Part shown: piece by piece, positions 1 to 8,507 of the stretch
Numbering within the stretch: the first letter of the stretch is position 1
Layout of the letters: the number at the start of each line of letters is the position of its first letter
From: Plantimonas leprariae
GTDB lineage: Bacteria; Pseudomonadota; Alphaproteobacteria; Rhizobiales; Rhizobiaceae
Length of the DNA stretch: 64,000 nt
Reading direction: 5' to 3'
NCBI RefSeq assembly: GCF_008802405.1
Contig: NZ_VZDO01000011.1
Location: 1-64,000, forward strand
Notes under the pieces: generated by a model
Database searches by the model: none
What the model was told of the DNA's origin: nothing
Seen by the model: only the letters and a program-made list of their open reading frames with translations
Program-made: the position numbers and the translations under genes

Positions 1-863
1 GCGGCCGCCAGCCGGTTCGCGGTGTCGTCGAAGCTGAGCAGCATCGCCGCACGCCCGTCGCCGAACAGCGCCAGCGTGTCCTGCCAGCGGGTGCCGAGAT
101 AGCCCGGCTGGAACGGCTCCAGCGCGCCGAGCGCCTTCAGCTTCTCGGAGGCCTGGACGAAGGGCGCACCGGCGAACCCGTCGTTCTCGCCGGCCTTGGC
201 GGCCTTGAAGGCGGCCCCGCCGCCCTCGCGAAGCGCGAGGTAGGACCAGTAGAAGTGGATCGGCCACTTGTCGCCGCCGCCGCCCGCGATCGGGGTGATG
301 CCGGCGGCCTTCAACTTCTGCACGGCGCCGGTGAAGTCGTTCCAGGTGTGGATAGCACCGGCGTCGACGCCGGCCTTCTCGAACAGCGTCCTGTTGTAGA
401 AGAAGCCGACCATGCTCATCTTCAGCGGCACGCACAGCGTCTTGCCGTCGATCGTCGCGCCTTCCATGGCGGCGGGCAGGTAGCTCTTCGCCCAGGCCCC
501 GCTATCGGCCTGCATGCGCTCGGTCAGGTCCTGCACCGCGCCGGCCTCAGCCTGCGCCTTCAGGACGCCGCCGGTCCAGCTGTAGAAGAGATCCGGCGCG
601 TCGTCGCTCTGCAGCAGCGTCGGCAGCTTCGCCTTGAACGCTTCGTTCTCCAGAAACTGCAGGTCGATCTTAACCCCCGGATGACTCGCCTGGTACTGGT
701 CCGCGAGCTGTCGCCAGACCGCGACGTAGCGCGGGTTGGTGTCGACATGCATGAGGCGGACGGTGGTGTCCGCCCGTGCGGGCGAACCCGCGAGCAGCAG
801 CGTACCCGCCATGCCGATCATGACCGCCCCACGGCCGAAGCGCTTTCTCAAGGCATGCAGCAT
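1..863 (-). CDS. Sugar ABC transporter substrate-binding protein (family 1), 3' end beyond window
   Basis: Periplasmic binding protein that would deliver a sugar to an ABC importer. The ATG at 861-863 follows a GGGAGG-type ribosome site. The first about 31 residues are a signal peptide (basic start, hydrophobic stretch, ending SPARA). The mature part starts with a TTVRLMHVDTNPRY strand and has the bilobed family-1 pattern, including DAPDLFYSW, a KMSMVGFFYN segment and a WNDF segment. About 287 codons are present and the frame is open at position 1, so the C-terminus and probably the permease genes lie to the left. It is divergent from the ROK regulator at 1050, a common pairing for sugar uptake operons. 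Family assignment is firm; the substrate is unknown. Confidence 0.85.
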   Translation of the reverse strand, partial: MLHALRKRFGRGAVMIGMAGTLLLAGSPARADTTVRLMHVDTNPRYVAVWRQLADQYQASHPGVKIDLQFLENEAFKAKLPTLLQSDDAPDLFYSWTGGVLKAQAEAGAVQDLTERMQADSGAWAKSYLPAAMEGATIDGKTLCVPLKMSMVGFFYNRTLFEKAGVDAGAIHTWNDFTGAVQKLKAAGITPIAGGGGDKWPIHFYWSYLALREGGGAAFKAAKAGENDGFAGAPFVQASEKLKALGALEPFQPGYLGTRWQDTLALFGDGRAAMLLSFDDTANRLAA

Positions 864-1049
864 CGTTTCCTCCCACGCGGCCTATTTTTCTCGCGTACCG
901 GATTTAATAAGGTTCGCTCGATGTCGCTCTGTCAACCCGTTTGGCGCTAAAGATCGGCAATCCCCTTACGACATGCCTGATTTGTCGCCATTGACATCCG
1001 GCGGCCGCTCGATTTATTCCGCAGTCCGAAATTATCTCCGGGGCCGGAC
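864..1049. promoter_or_regulatory. Divergent promoter region between sugar-binding protein and ROK regulator
   Basis: This 186-base spacer separates two divergent genes and is visibly more AT-rich than its surroundings. It carries related AT-rich segments: GGATTTAATAAGG near 900, CGATTTATTCCG near 1010 and GAAATTATCTCC near 1028. These are plausible sites for the ROK protein, but no perfect palindrome is seen, so the operator itself is inferred. Confidence 0.35.
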
Positions 1050-2261
1050 ATGAAGACGGGCGATCCGGAACTGATGCGCGAGATCAATCGGTTCCACATC
1101 CTGGACCTGATCCGCCGTCACGGGCCGATCGCGCGCGTCGAGATCTGCGCCCGAGGCGACCTCTCGTCCACCACGGTCTCGGCCATCACGGGCGCGCTGA
1201 TCGAGGACGGCATCGTCCAGCCCGTACCGGTCGGCGGCATTCACGAGTCGGCGGCGCGCGGCCGGCCGCGCGTCATGTTGCAGCTCAACCCCAGCGCCGC
1301 GCGCGTCGTGGGCCTGCGCGTCGGACCGCATGGCATCGCGGCGGCGGTGACCGACTTCCGCGGCGAGGTCCTGTCCAGCCTGGAAGTGCCGGTACGCGTC
1401 AGGCGCCAGCCTGTGACGGTGGTGGCGGACCTCGCCGAGGACGCGGTGCGGCGCGTCGTGGTGGACGCCGCCCTGACGCTGCGCGACGTCGACAGCATCT
1501 GCGCCACGCTCCCCGGCATCGTCGAGTACGGAACGGGGCTCGTGCGCGCCAGTCCGATATTCGCCGAACGCGACGTCCTGTTCGGTGAGGCGCTCAGCCG
1601 CCGGCTCGACATCCGCACCGTCGTGGAGAGCGACGCCAACGCCATCGCGCTCGCCGAGCACTGGTTCGGCGGCTGCCGGGACCTCGGCGATTTCGCCGTC
1701 CTGTTCCTGGAGCAGTCGATCGGCCTCGGCGTCATGCATGACGGGCGGCTCTTCCGCGGCGCGCATGGCCTCAGCCACGACATCGGCCGCATGGTGCTCG
1801 GCACGGACGCGCGAGGGGCGCTCGTCCGGCTGGTCGACGTCGCCTCCGAAACCGCGGTCCTCACGGCCTTCGAAGCCGACCCCGTGGTGCGCGACGCCGC
1901 CCGCGCCGGCCTCGGCCTCCGCCACGCGGTGGAGCGGCTGGGACAGACCGGCCTCGCGGCGCCGCCGCTCGTGACCGAGGCCGGCCGCGCCATCGGCATC
2001 GCCGTCGCCAACGTCGCGACGCTGTTCGCGCCGCCGCGGATCATCCTGTCCGGCTCGCTGCTCGGGTTCGGTGCGCCGCTCGTCGAGGCCATTTCCGCCG
2101 GCTTCGCGGAAGCGGTGGCGGAACCGCTGGCCGAAGTCACCGAGATCCTGACCGATCCGCCGCGGGGCGCCGCCAGGCTCGGCCAGGGCGCCGCAGCGGT
2201 GGCGCTCTGCGAACTCTACGGCTCGCCTTGGAACACGACCGGCCCCGTCCGCCCCGGCTGA
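1050..2261 (+). CDS. ROK-family transcriptional regulator
   Basis: Repressor-type ROK protein (NagC/Mlc/XylR group) of 403 residues. Residues 8-60 form a winged helix-turn-helix (INRFHILDLIRRHGPIARVE). The rest is the ROK sugar-kinase-like fold, with VVGLRVGPHG standing for the phosphate-binding loop and ESDANAIALAEHWFG holding the usual Asp. The motif normally reading GEIGH is SHDIGRM here, and the Cys-x-Cys-Gly zinc motif that follows it in ROK repressors is missing, replaced by ARGALVRLVDVASE. Kinase activity is therefore unlikely; a sensory role is inferred. It probably controls the divergent sugar-binding-protein gene and perhaps the dehydrogenase 29 bases downstream. Confidence 0.85.
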   Translation: MKTGDPELMREINRFHILDLIRRHGPIARVEICARGDLSSTTVSAITGALIEDGIVQPVPVGGIHESAARGRPRVMLQLNPSAARVVGLRVGPHGIAAAVTDFRGEVLSSLEVPVRVRRQPVTVVADLAEDAVRRVVVDAALTLRDVDSICATLPGIVEYGTGLVRASPIFAERDVLFGEALSRRLDIRTVVESDANAIALAEHWFGGCRDLGDFAVLFLEQSIGLGVMHDGRLFRGAHGLSHDIGRMVLGTDARGALVRLVDVASETAVLTAFEADPVVRDAARAGLGLRHAVERLGQTGLAAPPLVTEAGRAIGIAVANVATLFAPPRIILSGSLLGFGAPLVEAISAGFAEAVAEPLAEVTEILTDPPRGAARLGQGAAAVALCELYGSPWNTTGPVRPG

Positions 2262-2290
2262 CCGCCGCCCCGATCGAGAAGGAACGTCCC

Positions 2291-3385
2291 ATGAAGCCCG
2301 TCGGCATCGGCATCATCGGCTGCGGCAACATCAGCGCCGCCTATCTGAAGGCCGCGAAGAGCTTCCCCGTTCTCGCGATCAGGGCGCTCGGCGATCAGCG
2401 GCGGGAAGCTGCGGAAGCGCGCGGGGCGGAGTTCGGCATTCCGGTGTCTTCCGTCGAGGACATCCTGGCGGACCCGCAGATCGAGATCGTCCTGAACCTC
2501 ACCATCCCGGCGGCGCATGTGGAAGTCGGCCTTCGCGCGGTCGAGGCCGGCAAGCACGTCTATGGCGAGAAGCCGCTCGGCATCGATTTTCGCGATGCGA
2601 CGCGCCTCACGGCGGCAGCCGCGCAGCGCCGCCTGCGCGTCGGTTCCGCGCCGGACACGTTCCTCGGCGGCGGGCACCAGACGGCGCGCGAGTTCCTGGA
2701 TGCCGGACGTCTGGGCCAGCCGGTCGGCGGCACGGCCTTCTTCATGTGTCCGGGCCATGAGCGCTGGCATCCGGATCCCGCTTTCTACTACGAGCGGGGC
2801 GGGGGCCCGATGCTGGACATGGGGCCCTATTACATCACCGATCTCGTGAACCTCCTCGGCCCCGTCGCCCGCGTCGCCGGCCTCTCGCCGGAGCCGCGCG
2901 CGACGCGCACGATCACCAGCCAGCCGCGGAACGGCGAGACGATCGCGGTCGAGGTCGCGACGCATGTCGCCGGCGCGCTGCAGTTCGCGAACGGTGCGGT
3001 GGTCAACATGGCGATGAGCTTCGACGTCGCCGCCCACAAGCACGTGCCGCTGGAAGTCTACGGCACGGAGGGCTCGCTGCTCGTTCCGGATCCCAACCAC
3101 TTCGGCGGCGAGGTCGCGTTTCTGCCGAAAGGCGGCGAATGGACGCCCGTGCCGGTGGAACTTCCCTACGCGGACGGCAACTACCGCTCGCTCGGCCTCG
3201 CCGACATGGCGGCGGCGATCCGCCAGGAGCGGCCGCACCGCGCGAGCGGCGATCTCGCGCTCCATGTTCTCGAAGTGATGGAAGCCTTCGGCCGCTCGAA
3301 CGAGACCGGGCGTTTCATCGAGATCGAAACGCGGCCCGAGCGCCCCGAACCGCTCGGGCGCGACGCGCCGCTCGACCGCTTGTGA
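2291..3385 (+). CDS. Gfo/Idh/MocA-family NAD(P)-dependent oxidoreductase
   Basis: Predicted sugar or inositol-type dehydrogenase of 364 residues. The N-terminal Rossmann fold reads IGIIGCGNISAAYLK (residues 5-19), and the family EKP motif is present as YGEKPLG near residue 97. The C-terminal alpha/beta domain contains a GGGPMLDMGPYY segment typical of the family. I chose the ATG at 2291 because GAGAAGGAA lies just before it; the open frame extends further upstream but without a ribosome site. The next gene starts 23 bases after its stop and encodes a ThuA-like protein. ThuA and Gfo/Idh/MocA proteins often occur together in sugar catabolic operons. The substrate cannot be read from sequence. 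Confidence 0.88.
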   Translation: MKPVGIGIIGCGNISAAYLKAAKSFPVLAIRALGDQRREAAEARGAEFGIPVSSVEDILADPQIEIVLNLTIPAAHVEVGLRAVEAGKHVYGEKPLGIDFRDATRLTAAAAQRRLRVGSAPDTFLGGGHQTAREFLDAGRLGQPVGGTAFFMCPGHERWHPDPAFYYERGGGPMLDMGPYYITDLVNLLGPVARVAGLSPEPRATRTITSQPRNGETIAVEVATHVAGALQFANGAVVNMAMSFDVAAHKHVPLEVYGTEGSLLVPDPNHFGGEVAFLPKGGEWTPVPVELPYADGNYRSLGLADMAAAIRQERPHRASGDLALHVLEVMEAFGRSNETGRFIEIETRPERPEPLGRDAPLDRL

Positions 3386-3408
3386 ACCGAAATCCGAGGA
3401 GGGAAACC

Positions 3409-4050
3409 ATGAAGGAAGCGCTGATCGTCTGGGGCGGCTGGGCCGGGCACGAGCCGGAACAGGGCGCGGCCGTGGTGAAGGCGATGCTGGAGGGGGAGGG
3501 CTTCAAGGTCTTCACCGAAACGACCACCGAAGCCTTCGCCGACCCCTCCATCCGCGACCTGTCGCTGATCGTGCCGATCGTCACCATGGCGAAGATCGAG
3601 AAGGAGGAACTGGCGAACCTGTCGGCGGCGGTCAGGGGCGGCGTCGGGCTCGGCGGCTACCACGGCGGCATGGGCGACAGCTTCCGCGATCAGCCGGAAT
3701 ACCAGTTCATGGTCGGCGGCCAGTGGGTCGCCCATCCCGGCAACATCATCGACTACCGGGTGGACGTGACGCGCCCCGACGACCCGGTGATGCAGGGGAT
3801 CGCGAGCTTCCCCTACCGCTCCGAGCAGTACTACATGCATGTCGACCCGTCGAACGAGGTCCTGGCGACGACGCGCTTTTCCGGCGAGCACGCCGAATGG
3901 ATCGACGGCACGGTGATGCCGGTGGTCTGGAAGCGCCGCCACGGCAAGGGACGCGTCTTCTACTCCTCGCTCGGCCATGTCGCGGCCGAGTTCGAGGTGC
4001 CCGAGATGCGCGAGATCCTCCGGCGCGGCCTCGTCTGGGCCGCGGCATAG
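3409..4050 (+). CDS. ThuA-like domain protein (glutamine-amidotransferase-like fold)
   Basis: A 213-residue ThuA-family protein. The family (trehalose utilisation protein A) has a class I amidotransferase-like fold and is linked to sugar catabolism, but its reaction is not settled. Seen here: ALIVWGGWAGHEP at the N-terminus, a GVGLGGYHGGMGDSF segment at about residues 83-97 that is the family's glycine-rich loop with its His, the FPYRSEQYYMHVDP stretch, and VVWKRRHGKGRVFYSSLGH near the C-terminus. GAGGAGGG precedes the ATG. It follows the dehydrogenase closely and is probably co-transcribed with it. Confidence 0.87.
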   Translation: MKEALIVWGGWAGHEPEQGAAVVKAMLEGEGFKVFTETTTEAFADPSIRDLSLIVPIVTMAKIEKEELANLSAAVRGGVGLGGYHGGMGDSFRDQPEYQFMVGGQWVAHPGNIIDYRVDVTRPDDPVMQGIASFPYRSEQYYMHVDPSNEVLATTRFSGEHAEWIDGTVMPVVWKRRHGKGRVFYSSLGHVAAEFEVPEMREILRRGLVWAAA

Positions 4051-4110
4051 CCGCCGGGCGCATCGCATCGTCCGGCGATCGCGCCATGACCGATGGACAT
4101 TGCATCGTAA

Positions 4111-4128
4111 CCGATCGAAAGTGATCGG
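4111..4128. promoter_or_regulatory. Inverted repeat upstream of Liv-type binding protein
   Basis: CCGATC, six bases, GATCGG: a perfect 6-bp inverted repeat about 95 bases before the binding-protein start. Its position in the 170-base spacer suggests an operator or promoter element. A repeat of this size can arise by chance in GC-rich DNA, and no regulator is assigned. Confidence 0.3.
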
Positions 4129-4221
4129 GCTTACCGGCTTGGGTCGGCATGCATCGGTCGGCAGCGACATCGGAGTGGAGGCTTCGCGCTGGTCGGTCGG
4201 AAAAAGATGGGAGGACGGATT

Positions 4222-5445
4222 TTGCTGATCACCAGACGCGCCTTCGTCGGCGCCTTGTTCGCGGCAACCGCGCTGGCGACCTACGCGCCGGCCTTCGCGC
4301 AGGAAGAGCCGATCAAGATCGGCTTGTCCGGCCCCTATACCGGCGGCTCGTCGGCGATGGGCGTCTCGATGCGCGACGGCGTGCGTCTCGCGGCCGCCGA
4401 GATCAACGCGAACGGCGGCGTGCTCGGGCGCCAGATCCAGCTCGTGGAGCGCGACGACGAGGCGAAGAACGAGGTCGGCGCGCAGGTCGCCCAGGAACTG
4501 ATCGACAAGGAGGAGGTCGTCGCGACGCTCGGCTTCATCAACACCGGTGTCGCGCTCGCCGCCCAGCGCTTCTACCAGGAGGCCGAAATCCCGGTCTTCA
4601 ACAACGTCGCGACGGGCACGGTGATCACCAACCAGTTCGCGGCTCCCGACTACGACGCCAACTACGTCTTCCGCAACTCCGCCTACGACGTGCTGCAGGC
4701 CGGGATGATGGCCGACGAGGCGCTGGCGAGGGGCCACAAGAACATCGCGATCCTCGCGGATTCGACGAACTACGGCCAGCTCGGGCGCGAGGACCTCGAA
4801 AAGTATCTCGATGCGAAAGGCCTCAAGCCGGTCGCAGTGGAGAAGTTCAACATCAAGGACGTCGACATGACGGCACAGCTGCTGAAGGCGCAGCAGGCCA
4901 ATGCCGACGTGATCCTCGCCTACGGCATCGGGCCGGAACTCGCGCAGATCGCCAACGGCATGGCCAAGCTCGGCTGGCGCGTGCCGATGATCACCTCCTG
5001 GCCCGCCTCGATGCAGAGCTTCATCGACATCGCCGGGGCGAACGGCAACGGCGTGATCATGCCGCAGACATTCATCGAGGACGAGACGCTGCCGAAGCGC
5101 AAGGCGTTCCTGGAGAGCTACTACAAGACCTACAACGTCAAGAAGATCCCGACGCCCGTCGCCGGCGCGCAAGGCTACGATTCGATGTACCTGATGGCGG
5201 CCGCGATCACCCAGGCCGGCTCGACGGACGGACCGGCGATCCGCGAGGCGCTGGAGAACCTCAACTCGACCGTGGAAGGCGTGGTGACGACCTACAACAA
5301 GCCCTTCACCGCCACGGATCACAACGCGATCTCGCGCAACATGGTGGTGTTCGGGCGGGTGCAGGACGGCAAGATCGTCTACGACAAGGAAGAGGATGCG
5401 AAGAACGCCGGCGTCGTGCGCGTGAAGGAGGCGAGCGCGAACTGA
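4222..5445 (+). CDS. Branched-chain amino acid (Liv)-type ABC transporter substrate-binding protein
   Basis: Periplasmic binding protein of 407 residues, Peripla_BP_6 type. It begins LITRRAFVGALFAAT and has a signal peptide ending AFAQE; the twin Arg could allow Tat export. Mature-domain hallmarks are IKIGLSGPYTGGSSAMG, the AAAEINANGGVLGRQIQLV strand and AGAQGYDSMYLMAAA near the end. An in-frame ATG at 4207 exists, but the ribosome site GGGAGGA (4209-4215) overlaps it, so the TTG at 4222 is the more likely start. It heads a complete transporter with the permease and ATPase genes that follow. The upstream sugar-type genes make a polyol or sugar-acid substrate as plausible as an amino acid. Confidence 0.88.
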   Translation: MLITRRAFVGALFAATALATYAPAFAQEEPIKIGLSGPYTGGSSAMGVSMRDGVRLAAAEINANGGVLGRQIQLVERDDEAKNEVGAQVAQELIDKEEVVATLGFINTGVALAAQRFYQEAEIPVFNNVATGTVITNQFAAPDYDANYVFRNSAYDVLQAGMMADEALARGHKNIAILADSTNYGQLGREDLEKYLDAKGLKPVAVEKFNIKDVDMTAQLLKAQQANADVILAYGIGPELAQIANGMAKLGWRVPMITSWPASMQSFIDIAGANGNGVIMPQTFIEDETLPKRKAFLESYYKTYNVKKIPTPVAGAQGYDSMYLMAAAITQAGSTDGPAIREALENLNSTVEGVVTTYNKPFTATDHNAISRNMVVFGRVQDGKIVYDKEEDAKNAGVVRVKEASAN

Positions 5446-5527
5446 TCGTACCCCCGCGCGGGGGCGGCCGGATCGGCGCCGGTCCGCTCACGCGCCGGGC
5501 CGGGGCGACGCGAAACATGGGTTCGCC

Positions 5528-6400
5528 ATGACCATTCTTCTGCAGCTCGTCGCCTCGGGCGTCGCGATCGGCATGATCTACGCCGCGATCGCCTTCGGCT
5601 ATCAGCTGACCTTCGCGACCTCGAAGACGCTGAACTTCGGGCAGGGCGAGGCGCTGGCGCTCGGCGCCCTGTTCGGGCTGACGCTGGTGCCGTTCACCGG
5701 CTACTGGCTGATGCTTCCGCTGGTGCTCGTCTTCGGCTTCGCGCTCGGCGCGGTGGTGGAGCGGCTCGCCGTGCGGCCCGCCGTCCGGATCAAGTCCGAG
5801 TACGGCTGGATCATGGCGACGATCGCGCTCGGCATCATCTTCCGGAACCTCGCCGAGAACATCTGGGGCCGGGACGATCTGCGCTTTCCTTCGCCGCTTC
5901 CCGAGACGGCGATCCAGCTCGGCGGCATCCGCGTCCTGCCGATGGAACTCCTCATCGTCGGCGGGGCGCTCCTGATGATGCTGCTGGTGGAGCTCTTCAA
6001 CCGCAAGTCGATCTGGGGAAAGGCGGTGGTCGCCACCTCCAACGACATCGACGCGGCCGGGCTGATGGGGATCGACACCAAACGCGTCATCACCCTGTCC
6101 TATTCGGTCAGCGCTATGACCGCGGCTTTCGCCGGCGTCCTCGTCGCGCCCGTGACGCTGACCGGCGCGACGATGGGCGCGGTGCTGGCGCTGAAGGCCT
6201 TCGCGGTGGCGATCATCGGCGGCCTCGAATCGGGTATCGGCGTCATCGTCGGGGGCCTGATTCTCGGCGTCGCCGAAACGCTGACCGGCTTCTACGTCTC
6301 GACCGGCTACAAGGACGTCCCCGGCCTGATCCTCCTGCTCGTCGTTCTTTCGATCCGCCCGGTCGGCCTGTTCGGCAAGGCCGCGGTCAACAAGGTCTGA
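5528..6400 (+). CDS. LivH-type ABC transporter permease
   Basis: Inner-membrane permease of 290 residues, BPD_transp_2 family, first of the two channel-forming subunits of the Liv-type importer. Eight or so hydrophobic segments are visible. Typical sequence includes TLNFGQGEALALGA near residue 38 and, in the C-terminal half, KAFAVAIIGGLESGIGVIVG. The ATG at 5528 lies 82 bases after the binding-protein stop. The next gene follows 43 bases after the stop, so the set is one operon. Confidence 0.9.
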   Translation: MTILLQLVASGVAIGMIYAAIAFGYQLTFATSKTLNFGQGEALALGALFGLTLVPFTGYWLMLPLVLVFGFALGAVVERLAVRPAVRIKSEYGWIMATIALGIIFRNLAENIWGRDDLRFPSPLPETAIQLGGIRVLPMELLIVGGALLMMLLVELFNRKSIWGKAVVATSNDIDAAGLMGIDTKRVITLSYSVSAMTAAFAGVLVAPVTLTGATMGAVLALKAFAVAIIGGLESGIGVIVGGLILGVAETLTGFYVSTGYKDVPGLILLLVVLSIRPVGLFGKAAVNKV

Positions 6401-6443
6401 GCATGGCCAGGCGAACCATCGAGCCTCACCGGGAGCGGATGCG

Positions 6444-8507
6444 ATGACGCCATCGACCCTCGCCCCGGCGATCGCGCCGGAACGCAGCGGGGAAGCCGCA
6501 GGCGTCGTCCGTCATCTCGGCTCTCTCGGCGCCGCGCTGCTCGTCGTCTTCCTCATCGCGTTTCCGCTGGTGGTGCCGGGCAACTACTACGTCCACCTCG
6601 TCACCGTGATCGCGATCTACGCGATCCTGATCCTCGGCCTCGACATCGTCGTCGGCTACACGGGCCAGGTCAGCCTCGGCCATGCCGGGTTGTTCGGGAT
6701 CGGCGCCTATGCGGCCGCCGTCCTGTTCATGAAGTTCAAGCTCGGCATCTGGTTCGGGCTCGTCGCCGGCATCGGCGTCACGTCCGCCTTCGGCCTCGTC
6801 CTGGCGGTGCCGGCGCTGCGCGTCACGGGTCCCTACCTCGCGATGGTGACGCTCGCCTTCGGCACGATCATCCAGATCTTCATCAACGAGCTGACGCCGC
6901 TCACCAACGGCCCGCTCGGCATCACCCTGCCGCCGCCGCGCGTCCTCGACTTCGCGAGCTTCGGCATCGCGCCGCCCTGGGGCGCGGCCGGACGCCGGCT
7001 CGAATTCTACTACCTCGTCTGCCTCGCGCTCGTTCTCACGATCCTCGTCGTGAACCACGTGGTGCGCTCGCCGTTCGGCCGCGCCTTCGAGGCCCTGCGC
7101 GACAGCCCGATCGCCTGCGACTGCATGGGTGTCAGCGTCTATCGCTACAAGGTCTACGCCTTCGCGATCTCCGCCGGCCTCGCCGGCCTCGCCGGTGCCC
7201 TGTTCGCCTGGTCGGAGCGCTACGTCGCGCCGAACTCCTACGGTTTCGAACTGACCGTGCTGTTCCTGCTCGCCGCGACGATGGGAGGGCGGAAATCGCG
7301 TGCCGGCCCGCTGATCGGCGCGGCGATCATCGTCCTGATGCCGAACATCCTCGCCGACATCGCGCTGGTGCGGATCATGGCCGGCGTCATCGCGCTCGCG
7401 GCGCTCGCGGTCGGCACGCTGGCGTGGCTGCGCCGGCGCGAGAACCGCTATGCCGTTCTCGTGCCGGTCGCGCTCTGCATCCTGTTCTTTCCGGCGACCC
7501 TCGCGATGGATTCCGTCACGGATTTCCGCCTCACGGTCTTCGGGCTGATGATCCTGTTCGTGGTCTATTATCTGCCGGACGGGATCGTCGGATACCTCCG
7601 CGACAAGATCCCGGCGCTTCGGCCGGCGCATACCGGCGCGGGCAGGGCGGTCGGAACGGACGGCGAAGCGCTGCCGACGCGAGGCGTGGATGCGGCGCCG
7701 GCCGACCCGCTGCTCCGGGTCGACGCGGCGCTGATGCAGTTCGGCGGCCTCAAGGCCCTTGCCGGGGTGGACCTCGCGGTTCGTCCGGGAACGATCCACG
7801 GCCTGATCGGTCCGAACGGGTCCGGCAAGAGCACGATGATGAACGTCCTGACCGGCATCTACGTGCCGACCGGCGGCGCCGTGACGCTTGCGGGCTCGAC
7901 CGGGCCCCGGCGCCTCGACGGCCTGACGCCGTCCCGGATCGCGAAGGCCGGCGTCGCCCGGACGTTCCAGAACGTCCAGCTTTTCCGCGAGATGACGGCT
8001 CTGGAGAACGTGCTCGTCGGACTGCACCACACCTTCGCCGGCAACCTCGCGGATACGATCTTCGGCACGCCGCGACGCCGCCGCGAGGAGCGTGCCGCGC
8101 GCCGCCGCGCCGCGGCGATCCTCGACTTCGTCGGGCTGGGAGCCGTCGCGCAGGTGGAGGCGCGCAACCTGCCCTACGGCAGGCAGCGCCTCCTCGAGAT
8201 CGGCCGCGCGCTCGCCCTCGATCCGGTGCTGCTCCTTCTCGACGAGCCGGCCGCCGGCCTGACGTCGCCCGACATCGCCGACCTCAGCGCGATCATCCGC
8301 AAGATCCGCGATGCCGGCATCACGGTCATTCTGATCGAGCATCACATGGATGTGGTGATGGGCCTCTGCGACCGCGTCTCGGTGCTCGACTTCGGCCACA
8401 AGATCGCGGAAGGGCCGGCGCGCGAGGTGCAGCGCGACCCGAAGGTTGTCGAAGCCTATCTCGGCAGTCCGGTTACGGACGACACGGCGCAGGCCGCCCA
8501 TGCTTGA
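6444..8507 (+). CDS. LivM-LivG fusion: ABC permease with C-terminal ATPase
   Basis: One 687-residue polypeptide joins the second permease and the first ATPase of the Liv-type importer. Residues 30-385 are multi-spanning LivM (HYVHLVTVIAIYAILILGLD-like start, GYTGQVSLGHAGLFGIGAYA as the conserved loop). A linker of about 40 residues follows. Residues 425-680 are a LivG-type ATPase with Walker A GPNGSGKSTMM near 455, the ABC signature region PYGRQRLLEIGRAL and Walker B LLLLDEPAAGL followed by the H-loop IEHHMDVVM. The two are usually separate genes; the fusion is known in some alphaproteobacteria. The stop overlaps the next start by eight bases. Confidence 0.92.
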   Translation: MTPSTLAPAIAPERSGEAAGVVRHLGSLGAALLVVFLIAFPLVVPGNYYVHLVTVIAIYAILILGLDIVVGYTGQVSLGHAGLFGIGAYAAAVLFMKFKLGIWFGLVAGIGVTSAFGLVLAVPALRVTGPYLAMVTLAFGTIIQIFINELTPLTNGPLGITLPPPRVLDFASFGIAPPWGAAGRRLEFYYLVCLALVLTILVVNHVVRSPFGRAFEALRDSPIACDCMGVSVYRYKVYAFAISAGLAGLAGALFAWSERYVAPNSYGFELTVLFLLAATMGGRKSRAGPLIGAAIIVLMPNILADIALVRIMAGVIALAALAVGTLAWLRRRENRYAVLVPVALCILFFPATLAMDSVTDFRLTVFGLMILFVVYYLPDGIVGYLRDKIPALRPAHTGAGRAVGTDGEALPTRGVDAAPADPLLRVDAALMQFGGLKALAGVDLAVRPGTIHGLIGPNGSGKSTMMNVLTGIYVPTGGAVTLAGSTGPRRLDGLTPSRIAKAGVARTFQNVQLFREMTALENVLVGLHHTFAGNLADTIFGTPRRRREERAARRRAAAILDFVGLGAVAQVEARNLPYGRQRLLEIGRALALDPVLLLLDEPAAGLTSPDIADLSAIIRKIRDAGITVILIEHHMDVVMGLCDRVSVLDFGHKIAEGPAREVQRDPKVVEAYLGSPVTDDTAQAAHA

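Noticed and set aside
3181-5322. A 713-codon minus-strand open frame
   Set aside because: It lies antisense to the Gfo/Idh/MocA, ThuA and Liv binding-protein genes, all of which have clear family motifs and ribosome sites. Its product has no domain pattern.
6426-8501. A 691-codon minus-strand open frame rich in Arg, Asp and Glu
   Set aside because: Exact antisense of the LivM-LivG fusion gene; the mirrored reading frame of GC-rich codons gives such low-complexity charged products.
6444-8507. LivM-LivG fusion as an artefact of a lost stop
   Set aside because: The linker region keeps normal codon use and the fused layout is known in other alphaproteobacteria, so it is treated as real.
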